A DNA stretch of 64,000 bases from Pratylenchus scribneri (lineage: Eukaryota; Nematoda; Chromadorea; Rhabditida; Pratylenchidae): assembly GCA_030063045.1 (NCBI GenBank), contig JAQSEB010000146.1, forward strand, positions 186,001 to 250,000. The letters are read 5' to 3'. Of the stretch, positions 55,516-64,000 are shown piece after piece; the stretch's first letter is position 1, and each line of letters starts with the position of its first letter. Under the pieces are notes generated by a model. It was not told where the DNA came from. It saw only the letters and a list, made by a program, of their open reading frames with translations, and searched no databases. The translations under genes were made by a program, and so were the position numbers.

Positions 55516-56699
55516 CTATAATTCATTCAAACAAAATGCACAATAAAATTTAACCACAAAAATTGCATATTTTACAATAAAAATTACAAATAATGCCAAT
55601 GCCAATCTTATATAAAAATAATTCGTTAAAATCATTCCATCTTTTGCCACAATGCCAAAATCTTTTACCGTCCATCCTTCCTCCATTTCAATCGGATGAA
55701 TTTGGATCTGCTGGGCCAATGAATTTGTGAATGACCGAATTGTAATTTGCCATTTTCCTTATTAATAAGCCTTCTTTAATGGATCTTTCTCTTTTAACAT
55801 TTGTCATATATATTTTTCTTTTCAAAATGCCAAAATTCGCTTTTGGGCTTTTTGGCGATCGTGGCGAATGGGCTTTAGTATCCGCTTCAACAATTTCTAT
55901 CTCCTTCACCCAATTTGATGATCCAATCACAATCCCCCAATTTGTGGCCATTTCCTCATCAATTCGAATTCTTTTGGCCGTAGGAATTTCTTCTCTTTCC
56001 TCATTTCTTTTCCTCTTTTTCGACTCATTTTCCTCTACTTTTTCCACATCTTTTTTAGGCAATTTATTTGCAAAAAATGTCCGAACTTCTTCGTCCTCCA
56101 AATGCCAAATTTCTTGCAAATTAGAAATATAGTAAAAATGGTTTTCATCCGTAGCAAAAATAAGCATCGGTCCATTATTAAAGAGGTCTTGATGATTATG
56201 AATCCTTTTAAAATGTGAATTTTATATTTTTAATGATTAAATTTATTAAATTCCAGAAAACCAAATTGGCAATAAATAAGGGAAAGACGCACGTAGATAT
56301 AGGAAAGCCTTGTTGAATATCTTTCATAGTCTTTTGGGCATTTTTCACCTCTGAAAAACATTTTTCTCGAGCATTTTTTAGGCCAAATTTTTCTCCATTT
56401 TCTCCCTCAAAACAATAATTTGTTTTTTTCATCAAAAATGCATTGGAAATTTTATTCTGAAGGACATTTTCCAATGCAATGCTATCAATTTGCATTAAAT
56501 TATGTTCTTCAATGAAAAAATAGAAATGTTGATTGTTGAATTTGTGCATCCAAATTGGCGCATAAAAATAGTCAGGATTGCCATCTTTAGGTTTATTGAC
56601 AAAAAATTTGTTTTGATCCAATTCAATGACCATATTAATGTTGGCATTTATGCACAAAAGAAGGATGGCGAAGAGAAGTAGATGAATTTGAATTTGCAT
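55516..56699 (-). CDS. Unrecognised secretory-pathway protein with C-terminal membrane segment
   Basis: Three exons: 56699-56293, 56204-55799 and 55710-55516, in phases 2 and 0, 335 residues. The start MQIQIHLLLFAILLLCINAN is a good signal peptide. A folded part follows (words IWMHKFNNQHFYFFIEEHN, and two cysteines in NYCFEGENG and REKCFSEV), then ATDENHFYYISNLQEIWHLE. A highly charged section with ESKKRKRNEE and TAKRIRIDEE comes next, then the end segment RLALALFVIFIVKYAIFVV, which should span a membrane and leave a short tail. Signal peptide plus basic clusters is odd; a type I ER or nuclear-envelope protein is one option. Family unknown. It is the first gene of a tight row with the dehydrogenase (217 bases) and TTL-8 (134 bases). 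Confidence 0.7.
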
Positions 56700-56785
56700 T
56701 TGAAATTTAAGAAAAAATTGGCTGAAATGTTTAAAATCGATTAAGAATGCTATTGAATTTGCCGTAAAATTTTCATGCCAAAAAT

Positions 56786-57128
56786 AATCCGTTTTTTGAG
56801 GCCATATCACTTGGCCAAATCAGACATCTTTAATATACCTATTCTCCGAGGATGGTGAGTCCTAATTAGAGTAGAACAGAGTCAGTTTTTAGATGGTCTC
56901 GGTTTGAAAACCCGGTTTTCGGTTTTTGAAAAAAGTCGGTTTTCGGTTTAGGTTTCTCCTATTTTCGGTTATTTTGAGCAAAATTTCCAAATTTCGGTTT
57001 GAAAAATGCATCGATTTTCTCAAACCGAAACCGACTCTGTCCCACTCTATTCCTAATCTAAACGTAATCCTAAGTGTCATCACTGTTATAAATTATCACG
57101 TTGTAATGGCCTCAAAAAAGGATGTTTT
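56786..57128. mobile_element. Foldback element with a second repeat nested inside
   Basis: The outer ends TCCGTTTTTTGAGGCCATATC and, inverted, CATCCTTTTTTGAGGCCATT are related to the 50655-50808 element. Inside, 56869-57049 is a good copy of the AACCGAAA-type element, with ends AGAGTAGAACAGAGTCAGTT and, inverted, AGAGTGGGACAGAGTCGGTT. So one element jumped into another. Confidence 0.55.
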
Positions 57129-57569
57129 TCGGCACGAAATTTTTTCCCCAAACTAAATATTTCCAATTTTGGTTAATGATTGGAAGAGTATTTAATTGAG
57201 GGGAAAATGTAAAGGCATGTAAATTGGCCCCTCTGGGCGAAATGAGGTCGAGGATAGTTTTCAGTGATTTTTTTATTTTGGCCGAAAATATTCTCATCCT
57301 CTCTAAAAAGCCAACCACCCTTCAATTGTGGATTGGGCCCAGAGGCGAGCGGCCAATCGTTGATATGTGGGAGCAAATTGATGGTGCCACTTTCCTTTCC
57401 TCGAAAATATAGATGGGGTCGATGCCCTCGGGGGAAGAAGGGCTGATCTGGGGTGAAACTGAGGACAACGGCACCCTCTAATTCACGGCAAAATTCATCT
57501 GAATATGGACAAGGCCTAGGGAAACCGCTGAATGAAGAGAGGTGGGTCAATGGCACTTCCTTGTTCCTT

Positions 57570-57660
57570 CACCTCTTTTACGGCAAAATTCACGTGAATG
57601 CATGGTAGATTGATGAATGAGTATTGGGAAATGGGAGGAAGAAGCCTTTGGAAAAGGTTA
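57570..57660. repeat. Dispersed repeat also found at 62.83-63.39 kb
   Basis: CACCTCTTTTACGGCAAAAT, GATTGATGAATGAGTATTG and CCTTTGGAAAAG match in order CTTCTCTTTTACGACAAAAT, GATTGGTGATTGAATATTG and CCTTTGAAAAG in the second copy, which is split by a hAT element. The C/G-richer stretch at 57190-57560 beside it has a long frame without an ATG; I make no gene call there. Confidence 0.5.
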
Positions 57661-57667
57661 CTCTTTT

Positions 57668-57995
57668 TTTTACCAACAAAACAGGTTTTTGACTTCTAAC
57701 AAATTAGAAACCGGTTTTAGACCCAACAAACTTTATACCAATTTGTAGTTTTCATAGAGACACGTCGATTGGTATATAATTTTTCATGGTTTTATCAAAA
57801 ATAAAGAAGTTTTGAATCGAAAACCAAAAGGCGGTTTACACGGTTTAATACCTTCAATTTTGGGTCTAATAAATCAGACAAATTATATACCAATCGATGC
57901 ATGTCGATGAGATCTACAAAATGGTTTAAGGTCTGTAGGGTCTAAGACCGATTTCTGATTTTTTAGAAGTCAAAAATCTGTTTTGTTGGTAAAAA
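57668..57995. mobile_element. Foldback element, family 2, copy 3
   Basis: The ends TTTTTACCAACAAAACAGGT and inverted TTTTTTACCAACAAAACAG match. The inner core repeats the family words TTAGAAACCGGTTTTAGACC and GATGAGATCTACAAAATGG. The TIR differs from copies 1 and 2, so the outer ends evolve or were swapped while the core is kept. Confidence 0.78.
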
Positions 57996-58373
57996 ATATT
58001 TTCGTTTGGAAAGTAATAAACTGAAATTAAATGAGGCAAAAAGTCAAACTTTTAAAATTAATTAATATTAATAATAAAATAAAGCAATTTATAAATTCTA
58101 AGATATATTTCTCTTATTAAAATCCATAGATCTAAGATCTTGTTTAAACAAGTTTTGGCACAAAATTGGGCCTTCAAATTGCAATGGAAAACCCGACTGA
58201 TTGTGTAAAATTCTCGCTGATTAGTCAATTTGAGACCGCATCTACGGAAGACAAAAAAAAAAATAAAATGCTTTTATTCCCTCAATGAATTTGCCAAATG
58301 GGCCAAATTATTTATGCCAAAAATATTGGAATTTTTTTATTTATGACCAAATTAGGTTGTGATTGTGATTTAG

Positions 58374-58524
58374 TAAGAGCGCCCTAAAGTTCAAGATCGA
58401 TTTGGAGACGACAAACCAATTGGAGGAATCAATTGAAAGGGAGATGCCAGAAAAAAGTTTAGGTGAAGATGAAGGAGGTGGATACAGAGTACAGACATTC
58501 AAATACTCAAATTGTAATTATTGA
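58374..58524 (+). CDS. Orphan exon of unknown gene (or pseudogene piece)
   Basis: After a GATTTAG acceptor, a frame of 49 codons reads with coding-like composition: SALKFKIDLETTNQLEES, REMPEKSLGEDEGGGYRV, TFKYSNCNY, then TGA. A second open stretch about 200 bases upstream (GTKLGLQIAMENPTDCVKF, near 58160-58270) may belong with it, but I could not find a donor joining them. No family recognised; it could be a remnant of a MATH-domain gene, given its neighbour. Confidence 0.25.
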
Positions 58525-59257
58525 AGAGAATTGGGCGTTGGCACAATGGAGGATTGTGGATTGTGGCAATTTACAATATTTTGACCTATTCATTTTCCTT
58601 CAATTCATATATTACCCTTATATTAGTCCTAATCTAGGTCTAAAGTTTGTTTGGAGCGAGAGCTGGGCCCAGACTTTCGCCTATCTTTGCCGGAGGTCTA
58701 ATAAGCCCACAATGACCCAAAGAAGAGGATAGGGAATATTATAGTGTAAAATTTACTTTAATTTATAAATAGGAATAATTAAATGAACAATGAAAAAGGA
58801 CCATTAGGGAGGAAAAAGGGCTAATTTATAAATGCGAATTGAGGCAATATTTGATTGACAGGTTAGTTAAGGTGTATTTTGCAATTGCAAGAGAGTAGTG
58901 GTGCAGCAGGTACAGTAAGAAAATAGGAAAGGCCCCTTAGACATTGACAATCCTTTAACTTCAAATATTGAAAATTCCTTTAAAATTCGCTTAATATTTA
59001 ATGCTTTTGTTTTAGTGTTTTTGTTTTTTTAATTTGCTTCTAAAAAGGATTTAGGTAATTTGATGATGTGATGATGATGAATCACTTTTGGTCCTCTCTA
59101 TATTTTTCCTTCCGTCCATTCCCAGTAAAAAATTATTCTCTCTACCATTCATAAAAATTACTTTTTCCTGATTTAATCACTTTGTCCAACCAAAATTGAT
59201 TGAATAAATATATTTATATTTATTCCAATTTGCTGAAAGAATAAATTCATCAAAATT
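58525..59257. other. Intergenic, upstream of the MATH-BTB gene
   Basis: AT-rich; a GATGATGTGATGATGATGA run near 59060-59080. It presumably holds the promoter of the next gene. Nothing else recognised. Confidence 0.4.
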
Positions 59258-62073
59258 ATGTCAATTAATTCGAAATATGGCCGCAGTGAATTGCAAATTG
59301 CAAAGTAATAATAAAATAAATAATAATTAATAATAAAAAAATATCAATTTTCAGGGAACAATTCATTTGGACGGTACACTTTATTTCTATAATACTAAAT
59401 TTATATTATACAAATTTTTCTTCCCAGATTGATCATTTTTCACATCGTGCCCGTTTCATGGAAAAAGGAGCATTCTTAACATCACCAATATTCACGTTAA
59501 TATTAATAATAATCATTTATTATTCCATTTAATAATTTTCAGAGCAATTGATGTGGATGGCAATGAACAGCAATGGCAAATGAAAATGTATCCAACTGGG
59601 ATTGATGATGAGCGTGGCAGGGAATGCCTTTATATTTATGCAAATCCATCTGAAATGGTAAATATTAACTTTGTTCGGTACTTATGTACTTTGTATCCGC
59701 TTTTTTGGAAAGTGCTTGATCCCCCCTATGGTTTTAGGGTTTGGGTTAGGGTTTTGTTTTAGGATACACGTAAGATGATTCTTATCCCTCCCTATCCCTA
59801 ACCCAACCCTGATTGACCCTAACCCGAATTATGACAAACCATAGGGGGGACCAAGCACTTTCAAAAAAAGCGGATACAAAGTACATAAGTACCCTTTGTT
59901 CTTTTAAAAAAAAATAATTTGAACAGACGGATTCACAATTGCATGTAAATTTGCAATTTGCCATCAAGAATTCCAAAGGGGAAGACATGGACATGGGCAA
60001 GTTCCCAAATGCGTTTTTGAGGATTTTATAATTTTAATTTTTTTAGATGACAAGCGCCTCATCCTCAATTACAATTGCTTTGGAAATTGCATGGGAAGGG
60101 ACGCCCTTTTTCACCCCGAAAATGGATTACTTCCTGACGACAAACTTACAATTGTGTGCAAAATTGAGTACCGCAAATGGGTGGTAAATATTTCGAATTT
60201 GTTAATTAAATTAATATTAAAAATTTAGAACATCAGCAGTGATTTGCCAGTGATCAATGTTCCAGAGAATCAATTGATGGCAGAGATTGGCATTGGCACT
60301 TTATTCGAAAAAATGAATTTTGCTGACTGCACGATCACTATTATTTCGGCGGACAATAAGGAACTCACGGTGGGGAGAATTTTTAAATTATTCTACCGAT
60401 ATAAGCTTGCTGGACAGACGTTCAACAACCTTGCCAAAGTGTGGGGAATTATTAGAGACTGGGGAATTATTAGACTGGGGAATTATTTTTCAACTATTCC
60501 CGAGGGTAGAAAAAATTATTTTTTTTCAATCGATTAAATGCGAAATTTCTCCAACAATCAAAATTTATTTTTCGGTGAAAAGATGAAAGTGGTCTAAAAA
60601 ATCAAAATTTTGGGAGTAGTTTGATGAATAAACAAACAAAATTTAATTCGAATATTTCATTATTATTTTGAAAGAGATAATTTCTAACTAACAGAGCTAA
60701 AAGGAGATTAGAGGAATTAGGAATTTCTGAAGAAAATTTTTAAGGACAAAGTTTAGCTTAATTGACTTATTGTCAAAAAATTTTTTACCCTCTTGGTTCC
60801 CTCTTGCTTTTTTTAAAAAAAGAGTTGAACAATATTCATATTAACCAAGATGAGTATATCATGAATCCTAATTCAATTCAAAACTTTACATTAGAAAAAT
60901 GATTTCTATATTTTTTTAAAAAAAATTATTTCTTTTTTACACATTTGGTAGGGGTGGGGATTTAATAGAGCTTTTAGGGGTGGGGAATTATTAGAGAATG
61001 GAGAATTTTCCCAAAGTGTGTGTGGAATTATTGGGAGAGTGGGGAATTAAAAGAGCATATACGGCATATTAATTCCATAAATTCAAAAATGGATTACCAA
61101 TTACACACATTCTATTTTTGTTAAGGCTTCAAAGTTCATTTTGGCTTCCCATTCTCCCGTGTTTGCAGCAATGTTCGAGCATGGAACAATTGAATCGCAA
61201 AACAATACAATCATAATTCCTGATTTTGACGAAAATGTCCTGAAGCAAATGCTTTTATACATGTATGAAAATTTTTGATAAAAAATGAACAATTTTTTAT
61301 TAATTAGGTACAATGAAAATTCTGTGAAGTTCACCAATATTGAGGACAAATTGCTGGCTGTAGCCGATAAATACGAGCTTAAACGCCTCAAAGTAAGAAT
61401 TAAAGATGGAATTTTGGGGAAAATCTATGTTAGAGAAATTTTTTAATATCCTTGACCTTTAAGGACTTTATAAAATTTGGAACAAACAAATTATAGTACC
61501 ATTACCAATATCCAATATCAACTACCGTAAATCCTCTATTAGAAGTTAGAAGCCCATCATGGGCTTATAAATTTCAGCGGCCCTCCGAAGGGAGAATTTT
61601 CTGAAATTTTTAAAACAAAAAATGTTTATTCGGCTTAATTTCACCTGTAAATTGGTTATTTTTGACATAAATTTTTCGAGGGGTGGGCTTCTAATAGGGG
61701 ACTGGGCTTCAAATAGTTTTACGGTATTCTCACATTCACTCTTAATTCCACTTGTTTTCCGGAAAAATGTTTTAATTCCACCTGTTTTCCTGCAAGTATT
61801 ATTTTATTCATTTATGCAGGCACTTTGTGAACGTGAATTGGCCCATTCGATGGCTGTGGACAATGCCTGCGAATTATTGATTTTGGCGACAACTCATTCG
61901 GCTAATCAACTCAAGTTGTATGCAATTGCATATATTCAGAAGCATAAAAAACAGGTAAAACATTTACCTATTTATACAATTAAATACTCTTCCTTTTTAA
62001 AAAGGTGAAAGCATCAGACGGATGGGAACTGCTTAAAAAGGTTGGAATTGATGATGGAAAGGAGGAAATTTAA
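59258..62073 (+). CDS. MATH-BTB domain protein (SPOP/BATH type)
   Basis: Eleven exons: 59258-59304, 59355-59373, 59428-59495, 59543-59657, 59927-59996, 60047-60183, 60229-60369, 61126-61262, 61308-61392, 61820-61954 and 62005-62073; 340 residues. The MATH domain spans about residues 15-160 (EQFIWTIDHFSHR, QQWQMKMYPTGIDDERG, LYIYANPSE, NGLLPDDKLTIVCKI). The BTB domain follows at about 180-290 (FADCTITIISADNKEL, KFILASHSPVFAAMFEHG, VLKQMLLYMY, LLAVADKYELKRLK), then a BACK-like helix (ERELAHSMAVDNACELLILA). Such proteins bring substrates, held by MATH, to a cullin-3 ubiquitin ligase through BTB. Intron 5 is a GC-AG intron with the standard donor G|GCAAGT. Introns 4 and 9 hold MITE-like elements. 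The exon 6 end may be three bases earlier. Confidence 0.92.
59676..59901. mobile_element. Foldback element in MATH-BTB intron 4
   Basis: The left arm GTACTTATGTACTTTGTATC and CCCCCCTATGGTTT are mirrored by AAACCATAGGGGGGACCAAG and GATACAAAGTACATAAGTAC. The centre has several TTAGGG/CCCTAA words. It occupies almost the whole intron. Confidence 0.8.
60425..61045. repeat. GGGGAATTATTAGA repeat words in MATH-BTB intron 7
   Basis: GTGGGGAATTATTAGA-like words occur at least three times near 60442-60485 and again, with variants, at 60955-61045. The same theme (GGGGTGGGCTTCTAATAG) appears in the element at 61523-61726. It may be one element that has been opened up; ends not defined. Confidence 0.4.
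61523..61726. mobile_element. MITE-like element in MATH-BTB intron 9
   Basis: Ends TACCGTAAA and, inverted, TACCGTAAAACTATT, each followed by CTATTAGAAG within 25 bases. About 204 bases, non-coding. Confidence 0.65.
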
Positions 62074-62404
62074 TTGAAGAAATACAATATTAAATGATGC
62101 ATTTTTGGATAATTCACTTGATTGCTAATTTGATCTTTGACAATCATATTCGTATAAATGTTTCAAATATTCTACAACATTTTATTTATAATTCTATAAA
62201 TTATGAAAATTAAAATGCTTTCTTTATATATCAAAATTAGAATCGACTCAATTTCTTTTTAATGCTATGCTAACTGATGAGAGCCATCTCCAAAATACAA
62301 AAACGGTATATTCTGTTCCAAAAACATAGACAATCACAATACCCAAAAATACCCAGGAAGAAAAATCAATCAAAATGAAAACTCTGCACGGGGTCTTTAA
62401 AAAA

Positions 62405-62822
62405 AACTCGGCAAGTGCCGAGTTTTCGGTGGGGGTCTGTTCAGCGTCGGACGTTTCATCGTCAGAAATTTTGACGAGTCATAACTCAGCAAAGAATAAA
62501 CCATTTGAGACAATCTTGGTATCATTGGATAGAGCTATTCGAGCTCTTTTGATTAGTTTCGAAAGCTTTTTTGATAAAAGAAAATTTGAGTGACTTAAAG
62601 TCGAAAAGATTAATACAAGTCGCTTTTTCTTACTTATTAGAATTAGAAGCTTGTAATTAAGAAGATATTTAACTTTTCATAAATTGCTATATATCATTTA
62701 ATAGAGTTTGATTAGCTCTATCCAATGATACCAAGAATGTCTCGAATGGTTTCTTCTTTGCTGAGTTATGACTTGTCAAAATCTCTGGCTGAAACGGCCG
62801 ACGTTGAACTGGCCACCTCCCG
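62405..62822. mobile_element. Foldback element downstream of the MATH-BTB gene
   Basis: Arms share AGTCATAACTCAGCAAAGAA and TTGGTATCATTGGATAGAGC in both orientations, and CGTCGG.CGTTTCA at the outer side. A separate perfect hairpin, AACTCGGCAAGTGCCGAGTT, sits at the left edge. Confidence 0.82.
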
Positions 62823-62886
62823 TCGAAGGGACAATATGGCACTTACTCGTTTCTTCTTCTCTTTTACGACAAAATTCATGTAAAAT

Positions 62887-63315
62887 CAGGGTTCTCAGAT
62901 GTACTTTATTTAAAGATTTGTACTTTATTTGAGAGGTCAAATCTTTGAAAATAAAAATGTACTTTATTTAAAGATTTGTACTTTATTTGGGTCATCGTGT
63001 ACTTTATGTACTTTTTTTCATGAAATTATAAAAAAAAAGAAAAAAATTTTCGCTGCGCGGCTATTTTTTGCCTAAATTTTTCGCTGCGCGGCTATTTTTT
63101 GCCTAAATTTTTCGCCTTCGGCTTGGAAAATTGTAAAAATTTCTTCTCAAAAAGCATGTAATCTTAGTCCTGCTTGATAATCTCTTGCTCATTTATAATA
63201 AAAAATTTTTTTTATCAATTTATATAGTTTAAAACGAAAATCTTATTTTGACCCCTAAATCTTTATTTTCAAGGCCAGTGTACTTTATTTTGAAAAAAAA
63301 AATCTGAGAACCCTG
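62887..63315. mobile_element. Non-autonomous hAT-type transposon with exact 8-base TSD
   Basis: TGTAAAAT flanks both sides (62879-62886 and 63316-63323). The terminal inverted repeats are CAGGGTTCTCAGAT, perfect over 14 bases and starting CAGGG as in hAT elements. The interior has several TGTACTTTATTT words, two tandem copies of GCGCGGCTATTTTTTGCCTAA and no transposase. It splits an older dispersed repeat whose other copy is at 57570-57660. Confidence 0.88.
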
Positions 63316-63509
63316 TGTAAAATACATGTGAATAGATTGGTGATTGAATATTGTGAATTGGTGAGAGACAAAACACCTTTGAAAAGTAATGAGAGGGGCA
63401 AAATAATATGGTTTGGAAATGTAAGCCAAAATAGGACTAATTTTATTATTTGATGAAAAAATTCTTTGTTCATTAACATTTTCATATCAATTTTCATCCA
63501 TTTCTTTTT

Positions 63510-63634
63510 TCAAATTGTTCCTTCATTTTCTTCCAGTTCATCCAAATTTAAATAGAAAAGTGAAGAATTGGATTGGCGACGTTTTCGGCAAAGTTTGCCA
63601 ATGAAATGCTCCAAAAATGTTGGAATTGAAGATT
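63510..63634 (-). CDS. Last exon of a gene running off the window
   Basis: On the minus strand, TTTTTTCCAG is followed by a phase 1 exon reading SSIPTFLEHFIGKLCRKRR, then SNSSLFYLNLDELEENEGTI and TGA. The basic then acidic end and the clean acceptor suggest a true 3' exon. The upstream exons must lie beyond 64000 or in the next 365 bases, where I see none. Confidence 0.5.
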
Positions 63635-64000
63635 CTGGAAAAAATGAAAAAAAATGGAATTAAATTAAAATTAAAAATTTTGGGCTAATAATTAATAAAT
63701 TTGATTTTAAATTTTTATTAAATTGAAATTTCGAGAATTCAATTTTGAAAAATTAATTTAATTATCTAATTTCATATATATACCTTTAATTCCAAATAAA
63801 TCTAAATTTCGGTACAGAGAAGCAAACCTAAATCCCTAATATTTCTAATTTTTTATGGCCAAATTATATGGTCACAAAAAAATAAAATTTTTAAATACAA
63901 ACATTTAAAGAACAATTTAATAATTTTCAAGATAAATTTGGCATTGCTTATTGACACTCTAATTCTACGCCTATGTTAATTAAATCTCATCCAATCCTAT
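63635..64000. other. Probable intron sequence at the window edge
   Basis: AT-rich, no exon recognised. TATGGCCAAATTATATGGTC at 63856-63875 resembles the ends of the GAGGCCATAT foldback family. Confidence 0.3.

Noticed and set aside
55688..55798. Reading exon 2 of the membrane protein on to a stop after GPADPNSSD
   Set aside because: Splicing ACAAAT|GTTAAA to GGCCCAG gives a phase-correct join to a frame with a strong membrane segment. The read-through form is possible but less likely.
57173..57556. Minus-strand frame of 127 codons in a GC-richer stretch
   Set aside because: It has no ATG at the start (GTG only), a competing frame lies on the other strand, and it sits next to a dispersed repeat. 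I could not find splice partners.

Overview
This window reads as a nematode nuclear genome. It is very AT-rich, genes carry short introns (often 40-60 bases) with TTTTCAG-like acceptors, and there are many transthyretin-like (TTL) secreted protein genes, a nematode-expanded family. The base composition and a satellite with a period near 170 bases would suit a tylenchid such as a root-knot nematode (Meloidogyne), but that placement is inference.

Layout. 1-1.6 kb: the 3' part of an unrecognised gene. 2.5-14.5 kb and 30.9-33.9 kb: a tandem TTL cluster, all on the minus strand, with seven TTL genes (TTL-1 to TTL-7), one decayed TTL exon and one gene that shares the TTL promoter and signal-peptide start but has an unrelated body. 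Many foldback (MITE-like) elements are scattered through it, and one has landed inside a TTL exon. 15.1-30.4 kb: a 15.3 kb satellite array of two related monomer types of about 171 bases, with higher-order repeats, sitting between two TTL genes. 33.9-37.4 kb: non-coding as far as I can see. 37.4-46.0 kb: a complete KCNQ1-type voltage-gated potassium channel gene on the plus strand (20 exons, 791 residues). 46.2-56.7 kb: five minus-strand genes: an unrecognised helical protein, a CHK-like kinase, TTL-8, an acyl-CoA dehydrogenase and a predicted single-pass membrane protein. The last three are only about 130-220 bases apart and may form an operon. 56.8-59.2 kb: nested repeats and one orphan exon. 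59.3-62.1 kb: a MATH-BTB protein gene on the plus strand. 62.4-63.3 kb: a foldback element and a clean hAT-type non-autonomous transposon with an 8-base target duplication. 63.5 kb: the last exon of a minus-strand gene that runs out of the window.

The exon models were made by hand from reading frame, splice-site phase and comparison between paralogues. All phases close and every full model ends in a stop codon, but no transcript evidence was available. The most interesting points are the transposon that may have created a new intron in TTL-5, the chimeric secreted gene at 10.98-12.23 kb, the two-type satellite with a conserved box and higher-order repeats, and three GC-AG introns in three unrelated genes.
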